Shown here piece by piece: positions 1 to 7,211 of a stretch of 14,234 bases of DNA. The stretch lies in NCBI GenBank assembly GCA_030037695.1, contig JASHQF010000154.1, positions 1 through 14,234 of the forward strand, given 5' to 3'. Numbering within the stretch: the stretch's first letter is position 1; every line of letters begins with the position of its first letter. This DNA is from Thermoplasmata archaeon (GTDB taxonomy: Archaea > Thermoplasmatota > Thermoplasmata > Lutacidiplasmatales > UBA184). The notes below the pieces were generated by a model. The model was not told the origin of the DNA and searched no databases. It was given only the letters and a program-made list of their open reading frames with translations. Position numbers and translations under genes: made by a program.

Positions 1-1
1 C

Positions 2-1597
2 CCGCCCTCTCGCGCGACCCACGGCGACACCGACGCTACCCCCTTCACCGACCCGCTAGGGGCTGTGCCCCGGGCCGCTCCGCCCCCCTCGACCGGGGGT
101 CCGCATCCCCCCCTTTCCGTCGGCTCCGGTTCCGAGCCCGCGCCGATGGGCCTCGGCGACCCGGGCGCCGCCGTAGGTGGGGGGGGCCCGTTCTCCACGG
201 ATTCGTTCGTCGGGGAGGCGACGATCGACGCGGTGGCGACCGGTAACGACTCGTTGGGGCCCGAGGCGTACGACTTCAGTGTCCAGCTCAACGCGTTCGT
301 CGACTTCTCGTACGGGAGCCAAACGTTCGTCTACTGGGCCCAAACGGTCGCGGGGATCAACAGTTCGAATGGGTCGGTCTCGTTCTTCGACAACGTCTGG
401 AACGCGACGTCGTCCCCGCTGCCGACCCTCTCCTCGTCGGCGATCGCGGGCCAGGGGACCGTCTCGTCGTTCAGCGGCGGCTCCTATTACGGCGACGGCG
501 CTGACTGCACCCTCCTCGGCGCCTGCGTGACGCTCAGCTTCCCGGCGAACCTCACCCTCCGGCTCAACGCGAGCCTCACCGGCTCCGGCCAGCCCGAACT
601 CACCTTCGCCTACAACGACGGCTTCGGGTTCCAGACGTTCGATACGGCGCGGTTCATCTTTGCCCATGGGGTCACGGACTTTCCCGGGTTCGTGGTGTCG
701 GCGACCCAGCAGGCGTCCGGGTGTCCGCGCTGCTACGGGGACGTCGAGATGGTCGTCGGGGGGCCTGCGGGCGGGGCGAACACCACGCTCGAGGGGACGA
801 GCGAACTGTTCCTCGGTCTGTACGACTGGAACGGGAACGACTACGAGGGAGTCCCGGCCGGGCTCGACCACGGCTACGCCACGGCCGAGGGCCTGAGCAA
901 CGCCTCGATCGCGTTGGCGAGCGCGGCGAACGGGACCCCGCTCGCCGAGCTGACCGCGGGGGCCGGGACGTTCGGGACCCTATGGACGCCTCGCACCGCT
1001 TCGACGGTCGAAGTGTCGGTCGTTACGGGGACCGCGGGGGGCACGGTGAAGGTCGGGTCCTCGCCGTCGATCCCGTTCCTCGGGACCTCCGTGGCGCTCG
1101 AGTTCGTGCCGGGGACGTACACCGTGTCCCTCGTGAACGGCCTCACCACCTTCAACCTCGGAACGCTCGTGCTCACCGCCGGCGAGGCACTGACGCTCGA
1201 GGTCGGGGCTCCGGCGGTCGTCTTCGTCCCCTCGGGACTCCCCGCCGGGACGGTCTGGTCGGTCACGCTGCACGGCCAGACGCTCTCCGGCACCGGGAAC
1301 CTCACGTTCGGGGAGACGGTCGGAAACTACTCGTTCGAGGTGGCGGCCCTCTCGGGGTATTCCGCGGACCCTTCCTCAGGGAACGTCACGGTCGGCCCGA
1401 CCGGTGCGACCGTCGGCGTCGACTGGACCAGCACCGCCCAGGGCTGGGTCAAGGAGGTCGAGAGCTTCTTCTTGCTCCGGGTCGGGCCGATCCCGCTCTA
1501 TCTGCTCCTGCTGATCCTGGTCGTCGGAGGGATCCTCGCCGCGGCGATCGCCTCGGCCTCCCGCCCGCCCCAGACCCCCTGGAGACCCCCTCCGTGA
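2..1597 (+). CDS. Thermopsin-family (A5) acid protease, 5'-truncated, with C-terminal membrane anchor
   Basis: The frame is open to the window edge, so the signal peptide and true start lie upstream. The GTG at 65 is only an internal candidate. The body matches the thermopsin family, which are secreted pepstatin-sensitive acid endopeptidases of archaea: a PMGLGDPG segment (about base 143), FVDFSYGSQTFVYWAQTV (about 296-349), SFFDNVWN (380-403), FAYNDGFGFQTFDTARF (about 605-655) and GLYDWNGNDYEG (about 815-850). After the protease region come beta-rich segments, one of the type VPSGLPAGTVWSVTLHG...GYSADPSSGNVTV (about 1226-1400) that recurs in Thermoplasmata surface proteins. A hydrophobic helix follows (about 1487-1555, PIPLYLLLLILVVGGILAA) with a short Pro-rich tail. 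Many N-x-S/T sequons fit an exported glycoprotein. I infer it is tethered to the outer membrane face and degrades extracellular protein. The family call is strong; activity is not shown. Confidence 0.85.
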   Translation, partial: PPSRATHGDTDATPFTDPLGAVPRAAPPPSTGGPHPPLSVGSGSEPAPMGLGDPGAAVGGGGPFSTDSFVGEATIDAVATGNDSLGPEAYDFSVQLNAFVDFSYGSQTFVYWAQTVAGINSSNGSVSFFDNVWNATSSPLPTLSSSAIAGQGTVSSFSGGSYYGDGADCTLLGACVTLSFPANLTLRLNASLTGSGQPELTFAYNDGFGFQTFDTARFIFAHGVTDFPGFVVSATQQASGCPRCYGDVEMVVGGPAGGANTTLEGTSELFLGLYDWNGNDYEGVPAGLDHGYATAEGLSNASIALASAANGTPLAELTAGAGTFGTLWTPRTASTVEVSVVTGTAGGTVKVGSSPSIPFLGTSVALEFVPGTYTVSLVNGLTTFNLGTLVLTAGEALTLEVGAPAVVFVPSGLPAGTVWSVTLHGQTLSGTGNLTFGETVGNYSFEVAALSGYSADPSSGNVTVGPTGATVGVDWTSTAQGWVKEVESFFLLRVGPIPLYLLLLILVVGGILAAAIASASRPPQTPWRPPP

Positions 1598-1706
1598 GGG
1601 GGCGACGCCCTCCTGCCGAGGGGCTCCGAAGAAAGTCCCTTCCACCGAGACCAGCGTGAGCCGCCCCGGCCTGGAGCGCCCGGCGATCGCCCGCTAGGCT
1701 GGAGCG

Positions 1707-2564
1707 ATGGGCGGCCCTCTTCTGGTGGTCATTTCCCGACCGGACCCGGTCGCCTCCCGCGTCGCGCAGGCCTGGGGGACCCTCCCGGCCAGCGAGGGGA
1801 CGGTCGACGGGGCCCCCGTGCGCCAGCTGGGCGAGGGCCTCCTTGTCCTGGCCCGTCCGGGCCACCACATCCACGACGAGCATCTCGACCGGAGGCTCCC
1901 CCCGAACCTCCTCGCGCGACGTCCGACCCTCGTGTTCCCGTCGGTCCACCGGAGCGGATCGAACCTGGCCTGCCTGACGGCGCATCCGATCGGGAACCCG
2001 GGAGCGTCCGCCGAGGTCGGAGGGGAGCCGCGCCGGCTCGTCCCGACGGACCCCGTGCGGATGACGACCGTGCTCCGGCGGCTCGCCGAGGTCGGCTCGC
2101 GGCTCGGTCTCCCCGTCTCTTTCGAGGCGACGCACCATGGCCCCGCCCTCGACGTTCCCGCGTTCTTCGTCGAGGTGGCCGTGGCCGCCCCACCGGAGGC
2201 CCAGGAGAGGGCGGCCTCCGCGATCGCGAAGCTCCTGGCGGACGGCCTGGACGGGGGACCGGGCGACATCCCCGCGGTCGGGGTCGGAGGGGGCCACTAC
2301 GCGCCGAGGTTCACCGACCTCGCCCTCCGCCGACGCTGGGCGTTCGGCCACCTCCTCTCGCGGCATGTCCTCGTCGACCTCGACCGGGCGACCGCGGGGC
2401 AGGCGATCGACGGGACCGAGGGCGCCCAGGGCGTGCTGTACGCCCGGGAGAACGACGGACCGATCGAGGTGCTGGACGGCCTGGCGCCGAGGCTGCGCGA
2501 GGCGGGGGCCCCGCGCCGTGCCGATCGGCCTACGGCGATCGGCCGGACTGCTTCTGGAACATGA
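1707..2564 (+). CDS. dtdA: D-aminoacyl-tRNA deacylase, archaeal DTD2 type
   Basis: This enzyme hydrolyses D-amino acids (and, in archaea and plants, other miscoupled adducts) from tRNA, a cytosolic proofreading step. At 285 residues it is close to the usual archaeal length. Family landmarks are the segment at residues 80-97 (VHRSGSNLACLTAHPIGN), EATHHGP at 140-146 with the paired histidines, VGGGHYAPRF at 193-202, and GHLLSRH at 214-220. An in-frame TAG at 1695 and no other start codon after it make ATG 1707 the only reasonable start. GGAG at 1701-1704 is unusually close to it (2 bases). There is no TATA-like sequence 25-28 bases upstream, unlike several neighbours; the only AT-richer patch is around 1627-1641. 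It may therefore have a short leader or read through from the protease gene. Its 3' end overlaps the convergent small gene by 35 bases. Confidence 0.92.
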   Translation: MGGPLLVVISRPDPVASRVAQAWGTLPASEGTVDGAPVRQLGEGLLVLARPGHHIHDEHLDRRLPPNLLARRPTLVFPSVHRSGSNLACLTAHPIGNPGASAEVGGEPRRLVPTDPVRMTTVLRRLAEVGSRLGLPVSFEATHHGPALDVPAFFVEVAVAAPPEAQERAASAIAKLLADGLDGGPGDIPAVGVGGGHYAPRFTDLALRRRWAFGHLLSRHVLVDLDRATAGQAIDGTEGAQGVLYARENDGPIEVLDGLAPRLREAGAPRRADRPTAIGRTASGT

Positions 2565-2787
2565 TCGCCCCGGAGCGGTAGACCGCCTTCCCGAGGCGGA
2601 CCGGCTGCGTCGAGGCGACGCCGGGGGTCCGTTCCGCGAGCATCAGGCTCTCGACGATCTGGCGAAAGAGGGCGCTCTGGTTGATCTCGGGGTGCCGCGT
2701 GAGGAACTCTGCTTCCTCCGGCGTGATGGTGATGTTCTTGCGCAGCATTCCCGGTACTGCGGGTTCGCTCCTGCGATGGGGGGGCAT
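2530..2787 (-). CDS. Small ribbon-helix-helix-like protein, putative DNA-binding
   Basis: An 85-residue protein. Residues 14-52 look like a CopG/Arc-type ribbon-helix-helix unit: a short beta strand (RKNITI, 16-21), a first helix (PEEAEFLTRHPE, 23-34), a turn with NQS, and a second helix (SALFRQIVESLMLAER, 38-53). A basic tail of about 30 residues follows. Such proteins usually bind DNA as dimers, often as autorepressors or antitoxins; no toxin-like partner is adjacent. Two starts are possible: ATG 2787, which lies about 25 bases from a TATA-like CTTATA (2810-2815) and so would be leaderless, or ATG 2748, giving a 72-residue form that begins just before the RHH strand. I chose 2787 because of the promoter spacing. 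Its 3' end overlaps dtdA on the opposite strand. The fold is inferred from the pattern, not from a confirmed match. Confidence 0.68.
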   Translation of the reverse strand: MPPHRRSEPAVPGMLRKNITITPEEAEFLTRHPEINQSALFRQIVESLMLAERTPGVASTQPVRLGKAVYRSGAIMFQKQSGRSP

Positions 2788-2809
2788 GCCTCTCGGGAGG
2801 GGTTCGCCG

Positions 2810-2815
2810 TATAAG
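2810..2815 (-). promoter_or_regulatory. TATA-like box for the small RHH-like gene
   Basis: CTTATA on the minus strand is centred about 25 bases upstream of ATG 2787, in otherwise very GC-rich DNA. This is the archaeal TATA-to-start spacing, so transcription would begin at or next to the start codon. Confidence 0.55.
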
Positions 2816-2845
2816 TGTGTATGGGTGTGCAGGGCCCTCCTCGGG

Positions 2846-2860
2846 GCGCGGGATCCGCGC
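2846..2860. repeat. Short inverted repeat downstream of the M16 gene pair
   Basis: A 6-base stem, GCGCGG / CCGCGC, flanks a 3-base loop, GAT, 43 bases past the stop of the distal M16 gene in the minus direction. It could be a weak transcription-end hairpin, but no T-run follows on either strand. In DNA this GC-rich such short pairs arise easily by chance. Confidence 0.25.
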
Positions 2861-2902
2861 GGGCCCCGGCCGGTTATACGAGCGGCCGCCCGTCGGTGCC
2901 GC

Positions 2903-4180
2903 TCACGAGGCGTCGGAGCCGAACGGACCCGCGACGATCGTCGCTTCGCTGGCGGCGTCGAACGCCGCCCCGGCGGCCTCCACGATCTCCGCGGGCGTTA
3001 CCGCTCGGAGCTGCCCGGGCCAGCGGCGCCAGTGGTCCTCGGGAAGCCGATGGTACGCTGCCTCGACCGCGAGCTCGTGCGCGTCGGAGGTCGTCTCGAG
3101 GGCGAGCGGGAGCTCACCGATGGCGCTCTCCCGGATCCGGGACACCTCGCGGACCGGCGGCCGTTCTCGGCGGATCCGCTCGACCTCCTCGGAGAGGAGA
3201 CGGACGACGCGGCGCCAGTTCCGTGCGCTCGTGCCCGCCTGGGCCACCCAGTACCCTCCCCAGCGCATCGCCTCGAGATCGCTCGACGCGTGGTAGGCGA
3301 GCCCCCCACGCTCCCGAATGTGCTGGAACAGCCGCTGGAGCAACGGCCGTCCGCCGAGGATCTCGTTCGCGAGGAACGCCGCGGGGAACCTTGGGTCGCC
3401 GCGGGCGATCGACCCGCCCCCCAGGCGGACCTCGACCTGGGAGCGGCCGGGGAGCGAGATCGACGTCACTCCTCCGCCGGCGCGGCGCAGCGGCGGCAGC
3501 GTAGGGGCTCGCTCACCCCCGGCCCCGATCTCGCCGAAGCGCCGGCGGACGACCGCCTCCAGCTTCTCGCGGCGAGCCGGGACCGTCGCGACGAGCAAAC
3601 CCCCGCCGGACGTGTACCTTCGGCGGTGGAACGCTACGATATCCCTCCGGGTGATCCGAAGGATCGACCGCGCGTCGCCGAGCCCGGTGGCCCGGTACGG
3701 ATGGCCGGCCGGGAAGACCGTGCGGAGCAGCTCGCGGTCCGCGCGATGGCCCGGCTGGCTCGCTTCTCGAAGTTGACGCTCGGCGAACTGTCGACGGGTC
3801 CGGGCGATGTCGTCCGAGTCGAACCGGGGCTCGAGGGAGATCACTGCCAGGAGGCCCAGAAGGTCCTCCCAGTCGCCAGCCGGTCCCCAGATCGTCACTT
3901 CGGCGGATTCGGGAGCGCACTGCTGCGAGACGGTCGCACCCGCGCGGTCCAACCGCTGCGCGAGCGCCGCGCGGTCGAGGCGCCCCGCGGCGCACGGCAC
4001 GAGATGGTTCGCGAGTCGCGCGAGCCCCTCCCTGCCGTCCGGGTCGAATCCCCAGCCGGCCGGGGCGACGAACGTCGCCGAGAAGCTCTGGGCTCCGGCG
4101 GGGGGGTCCTGGCGGACGAGCGCAAGACCGTCGGGCCCCGAGGCGTACTCGATCCTCAGAGGATCCGGCCGATCGATCAT
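2903..4180 (-). CDS. M16 family peptidase-like protein lacking the zinc motif (partner subunit)
   Basis: A 425-residue protein with the two-lobed M16 layout. The place where catalytic members have HxxEH reads RLANH (residues 55-59, in GLARLANHLVP): the first His is Arg and the Glu is Asn, so no zinc site is expected. The C-terminal lobe keeps the R/Y substrate-binding motif, IRERGGLAY (288-296, R289 and Y296), set in LLQRLFQHIRERGGLAYHAS. This is the pattern of the non-catalytic subunit of heterodimeric M16B peptidases, such as bacterial pairs and the mitochondrial processing peptidase. The start is fixed by an ATGA overlap: ATG 4180-4178 shares bases with the TGA of the upstream M16 gene. 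I expect it to bind substrate and complete the chamber of its partner. No signal peptide or membrane helix is visible, so it is probably cytosolic. Confidence 0.85.
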   Translation of the reverse strand: MIDRPDPLRIEYASGPDGLALVRQDPPAGAQSFSATFVAPAGWGFDPDGREGLARLANHLVPCAAGRLDRAALAQRLDRAGATVSQQCAPESAEVTIWGPAGDWEDLLGLLAVISLEPRFDSDDIARTRRQFAERQLREASQPGHRADRELLRTVFPAGHPYRATGLGDARSILRITRRDIVAFHRRRYTSGGGLLVATVPARREKLEAVVRRRFGEIGAGGERAPTLPPLRRAGGGVTSISLPGRSQVEVRLGGGSIARGDPRFPAAFLANEILGGRPLLQRLFQHIRERGGLAYHASSDLEAMRWGGYWVAQAGTSARNWRRVVRLLSEEVERIRRERPPVREVSRIRESAIGELPLALETTSDAHELAVEAAYHRLPEDHWRRWPGQLRAVTPAEIVEAAGAAFDAASEATIVAGPFGSDAS

Positions 4181-5493
4181 CGTGCCTCCCCGGCGGTCGG
4201 CCGGTAGGTCACGACCACGCGGGCTTCGGTCCGGAACAGCTCGTCGGCGCGATCCCGGACGTCGCGACGGCTGACCCCGAGCAGCGCCCGGAACAGCTCG
4301 TCCTCGAACTCCGGAGATCGCAAGACGGAGAAGTACCCGAGGCGGAAGCCCGTCCGAGAGGCGCCCTCGTAGGCGAGCGAGGCGGCCCGGCGGAGCCGGA
4401 TCCTCGCCTCGCGCATCTCCCCCTCGGTCGGGCCCCGCGTGCCGAGCCGAGCGAGGAGGCGTAGGGCCTCCTTTTCGAGCCGAACGAGGTCCGTTCGCGG
4501 GGACGCCTGCGCCTGGACGGTGAACAGTCCCGGATCGACCCGGGGCCGCCACTCGCTCGTCGCTCGCACCGCGAATCCGGGGTCGACCAGCCCGCGATAG
4601 AGCTGGGACGTAGGGTGCTCGGACGACCGACCCCACGACGAGCCGACCGCGAACATCCGAGTCTCCCCGCCGAGCAGCATATCGAGGAGGATCGTCGCCG
4701 GGGTCCGGGGGTCGTCGAGCGCGGGCGCCGGGAACCCCAGCTGGAGGTACGGGGTGGTCCCTGGCCCCTCGAGCTCGGCCCGCCGCTCCCCCCGGGGGGC
4801 CGGTTCCCGATCCCGTACGGCGACGTCCTCCCCGGAGTCCGGGAGCGGCCCGAACCTTCGCCGGACGTCCTTCTCGACGGCGCCGGGGGCGAACGCCCCC
4901 GCGACGACCAAGATCGCGTTCCGCGTGCCGTAGAACCGCCGGTAGTACGTCCGCAGCTCCTCGCCCCGCATCGCCTCGATGTCCTCGCGCCGCCCGAGCG
5001 CGTCCCACCGGTACGGGTGGACCCGGAACGCGAGCTGGTAGAGCTCCTCTTCGACGCGGAACTCGGGCCAGTTCTCGTTCCCTTCGCGCTCGGAGAGGAC
5101 GACGGTACGCTCGCGCTCGACCTCGCGGTCGGTGATCAGCGCCCGGGTCATCCGGTCGGACTCGATGTCGAGCGGTACGTCCAAGTGCTCCTTCGGGACG
5201 GTCGTGTAGTACGCCGTAAAGTCCGAATCGGTGAAGGCATTCAGGCCCCCCCCGACGCTCACCACGGCCCGGTCGATCTCCCCCTTGCCGTACCGCGGCG
5301 AGCCCTCGAACAGCATGTGCTCCACCCAGTGCGAGGCCCCCGTGATCCCCGGGTGTTCGTTCCGGGAGCCGACGCGGTACCAAACCCAGACGCTCGAGGT
5401 GGGACTCTCGGCGTTCGGCGCGAGGAGGACCCGGAGGCCGTTCGGCAGGGTGAAGCGCCGGGTCGGTGGGCGGGGCACGCGGGCGCGTTCCAT
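4177..5493 (-). CDS. M16 family zinc metallopeptidase, catalytic subunit
   Basis: A 438-residue protein with the inverted zinc motif HWVEH (residues 55-59: H55, catalytic E58, H59) and a downstream Glu in ERTVVLSERE. E135 lies at the family spacing for the third zinc ligand. The opening RRFTLPNGLRVLLAPN is the usual first strand of M16 proteins. M16B enzymes cut peptides inside a clam-shell chamber. The C-terminal lobe does not show a clean R/Y motif (QLYRGLVDPGFAVRA at 297-311), which the neighbouring subunit does have. The frame stays open upstream, but ATG 5493 is supported by the family N-terminus and by a TATA-like box 27 bases upstream; sequence beyond it is a shadow of the divergent prenyltransferase gene. 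It is first in a two-gene transcript with the partner subunit. No export signal is seen. Confidence 0.9.
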   Translation of the reverse strand: MERARVPRPPTRRFTLPNGLRVLLAPNAESPTSSVWVWYRVGSRNEHPGITGASHWVEHMLFEGSPRYGKGEIDRAVVSVGGGLNAFTDSDFTAYYTTVPKEHLDVPLDIESDRMTRALITDREVERERTVVLSEREGNENWPEFRVEEELYQLAFRVHPYRWDALGRREDIEAMRGEELRTYYRRFYGTRNAILVVAGAFAPGAVEKDVRRRFGPLPDSGEDVAVRDREPAPRGERRAELEGPGTTPYLQLGFPAPALDDPRTPATILLDMLLGGETRMFAVGSSWGRSSEHPTSQLYRGLVDPGFAVRATSEWRPRVDPGLFTVQAQASPRTDLVRLEKEALRLLARLGTRGPTEGEMREARIRLRRAASLAYEGASRTGFRLGYFSVLRSPEFEDELFRALLGVSRRDVRDRADELFRTEARVVVTYRPTAGEAR

Positions 5494-5516
5494 CGACCCG
5501 GGGCGAACGGACCTCG

Positions 5517-5524
5517 CATATAAC
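5517..5524 (-). promoter_or_regulatory. TATA-like box for the M16 pair
   Basis: GTTATATG on the minus strand is centred about 27 bases from ATG 5493, consistent with a leaderless transcript. It is the clearest AT-rich patch in the 111-bp divergent region. Confidence 0.6.
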
Positions 5525-5573
5525 TCCCGGGCGAGCGGCGATCGTGAACGCTCCGTCCCCCCTCGGGGAGAAG

Positions 5574-5581
5574 GGTTATCG
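5574..5581 (+). promoter_or_regulatory. TATA-like box for the lipid operon
   Basis: GGTTATCG on the plus strand is centred about 27 bases from GTG 5605, the same spacing as the divergent M16 promoter about 57 bases away. It is a weaker match than the M16 box. If correct, the operon mRNA starts at or near the first codon. Confidence 0.45.
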
Positions 5582-5604
5582 CGGGGTCCCGGCCATCGGT
5601 CCGC

Positions 5605-6453
5605 GTGCGGGCGGAACTCCGGCTCGTTCGGCCCGGCAACGTGGTCGTGTCGTTCGTCGGCACCGGCGTGGGCGGTCTCGTCGGGTGGGGTCGCGGCGTC
5701 GGGGTGCCGCCCTCCGCCGTCCTCGATATCGCGCTGCTCGCCCTCTCGACCGCGCTCGTGACCGCCGGAGGGAACGTCCTCAACGACCTCCAGGACCAGG
5801 AAGGCGATCGGAAGAACCACCCGGACCGGCCCCTCGTGACCGGGGAGGTCACCGTGCCGACCGCCCGCGCGATGGCGGTCGGAACCTTCGCCGCCGGGGT
5901 GGCGATCGCGGTCCCGGTGGCGGTGCGGGAGCCGCTCGTAGCGGCGATCCTCGCGGCGGCGGTCGGATTGCTCCTCGGGTACGAGCTCCGGTGGAAGCGG
6001 CTCGGCTTCGTCGGGAACCTCGTCGTCGCCGCCCTCACCGGGTTCGTCTTCCTGTACGGCGGGGCGGGCGTCGGGGCCCCCCTGCTCCTTCTCCCGTTCG
6101 CTGCGATGGCGTTCCTCGCGACCCTGAGCCGTGAGGTGATCAAGGACATGGAGGATCGCGAGGGGGACGTGGATCGGACGACGCTCCCCCGTACGCACGG
6201 TCTCGGGGTCTCCACCGTGGTCGCCCGAGGGGCGGTCGTGGGGGCGATCGCGCTCAGCGCGGTCCCGCTCGCCTGGTTCGTCCACCTGGGTACGTGGGCC
6301 GGGGACCTGTACCTCGTGTTCGTCGCGGCGGCGGACGCGGTGTTCGTGGGGTCGATCGCCCGGCTCCCCGAGCGGTTGCGCTTCGAGCAGCAGGCGAGCA
6401 AGGCGGCGATGACGGTCGCCCTCGCCGCGTTCGTGGTGGTGGCGTTCCGGTGA
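5605..6453 (+). CDS. UbiA-family prenyltransferase, probable digeranylgeranylglyceryl phosphate (DGGGP) synthase
   Basis: An integral-membrane prenyltransferase of 282 residues. In archaea this enzyme transfers a second geranylgeranyl group from GGPP to GGGP, making the second ether bond of the lipid core. Both Asp-rich motifs that bind Mg-diphosphate are present: NDLQDQEGD at 60-68, followed by KNHPDRPL, and DMEDREGD at 181-188. Hydrophobic stretches account for roughly eight or nine helices, and the length is typical. The UbiA family also prenylates quinones and hemes; the DGGGP assignment rests on the archaeal NDxxDxxGDxxNxPDRPL form and on the GGGP synthase gene starting inside its stop codon. 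The start GTG 5605 gives the expected short N-terminus (RLVRPGN motif at 6-12) and sits at promoter spacing. Confidence 0.88.
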   Translation: MRAELRLVRPGNVVVSFVGTGVGGLVGWGRGVGVPPSAVLDIALLALSTALVTAGGNVLNDLQDQEGDRKNHPDRPLVTGEVTVPTARAMAVGTFAAGVAIAVPVAVREPLVAAILAAAVGLLLGYELRWKRLGFVGNLVVAALTGFVFLYGGAGVGAPLLLLPFAAMAFLATLSREVIKDMEDREGDVDRTTLPRTHGLGVSTVVARGAVVGAIALSAVPLAWFVHLGTWAGDLYLVFVAAADAVFVGSIARLPERLRFEQQASKAAMTVALAAFVVVAFR

Positions 6454-7211
6454 CCGAGGCTGCGCCGGGCCAGGTCGAGCGGTACCTCGATCAGAAGCTC
6501 CGCCGCGGGCCGATCCACTTCACGCTCATCGATCCGGAGAAGTCCCCCGGGACCGCGGCGGGCGCGATCGCACGCCGGGCCGCGGAGCTGGGGACCGACC
6601 TCATCCTGCTCGGAGGATCGACGGGGATCTCGCCCGAGTCGATGGGCCGGGCCGTCCTCGAGGTGAAGAAGGCGGTGCGCGTGCCCGTCGTCATCTTTCC
6701 CGAGGGCCCCGGCTCGATCGCCCCCGAGGCGGACGCCCTCTTGTTCCTGAGCCTGCTCAATTCGCGGAACCTGGACCTCGTGATCCGGGCCCACGCGCGC
6801 TCGGCGCTGCACCTCCGGGAGCTGGAGCTCGAGACGATCCCGATGGGCTACCTCGTCATCGCCCCCGGGATGCGGGTGGGGCAGGTCGGGGAGGTCGATC
6901 CGATCGCCCGCGACGATCTCCGTTCCGCGGCCGGCTACGGTCTCGCCGCGGAGATGCTCGGCATGAGGTTCCTCTATCTCGAGGCCGGCTCCGGCGCCCC
7001 GGCCCCGGTCCCGGCCGCCATGGTCGCCGCGGTCCGGGCGGCGGTCCGGATCCCGCTCGTGGTCGGGGGCGGGATCCGCTCCGCCGAGGACGCCCGGCCG
7101 ATCCTCGCCGCGGGGGCGGACGTGCTCGTCACGGGTACTGTGACCGAGGAGGAGGGGGCCGGCACGGGCTTCCGCTCGATCCTCGAAGAGGTCTGGCGTG
7201 CCCGAGGCTGA
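6450..7211 (+). CDS. Geranylgeranylglyceryl phosphate synthase (GGGPS)
   Basis: This cytosolic TIM-barrel enzyme joins GGPP to sn-glycerol 1-phosphate, the committed step that sets archaeal lipid stereochemistry. The 253 residues carry the family landmarks in order: TLIDPEK (25-31), GGSTG (55-59), FPEGP (83-87), LLNSRN (102-107), PMGYLVIAPG (131-140), YLEAGSG (176-182), GGGIRS (206-211) and GTVTEE (229-234), the last ones forming the phosphate-binding loops. The PMGYLVIAPGMRVGQVGEV stretch fits group II enzymes, the class found in Thermoplasma and many methanogens. The start is GTG 6450, overlapping the prenyltransferase TGA (GTGA). The frame remains open further upstream, but that sequence is an Arg-rich shadow of the prenyltransferase. 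The coupling with DGGGP synthase suits enzymes whose product and substrate are handed on directly. Confidence 0.95.
   Translation: MTEAAPGQVERYLDQKLRRGPIHFTLIDPEKSPGTAAGAIARRAAELGTDLILLGGSTGISPESMGRAVLEVKKAVRVPVVIFPEGPGSIAPEADALLFLSLLNSRNLDLVIRAHARSALHLRELELETIPMGYLVIAPGMRVGQVGEVDPIARDDLRSAAGYGLAAEMLGMRFLYLEAGSGAPAPVPAAMVAAVRAAVRIPLVVGGGIRSAEDARPILAAGADVLVTGTVTEEEGAGTGFRSILEEVWRARG

Noticed and set aside
1598..1706. Possible RNA gene between the protease and dtdA; a CCGAAGAAAGTCCC stretch recalls part of RNase P RNA
   Set aside because: The gap is only 109 bases, too short for RNase P RNA. The partner conserved segments are absent, and no tRNA-like or C/D-box pattern was found.
2681..4207. 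Long + strand open frame (about 508 codons) opposite the M16 gene
   Set aside because: It is rich in Arg/Pro/Gly with no recognisable domain, and it lies antisense to a well-supported M16 gene. In DNA this GC-rich, stop codons are rare and such shadow frames are common.
4181..5383. Upstream extension of the zinc-less M16 frame to 826 codons
   Set aside because: The added part reads as low-complexity Arg/Gly sequence out of frame with the catalytic M16 gene. The family N-terminus begins at MIDRPDPLRIEY, where there is an ATGA overlap.
5494..6285. Upstream extension of the catalytic M16 frame to 702 codons
   Set aside because: It is antisense to the prenyltransferase, with charge-rich shadow sequence. 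A promoter and the family start both point to ATG 5493.
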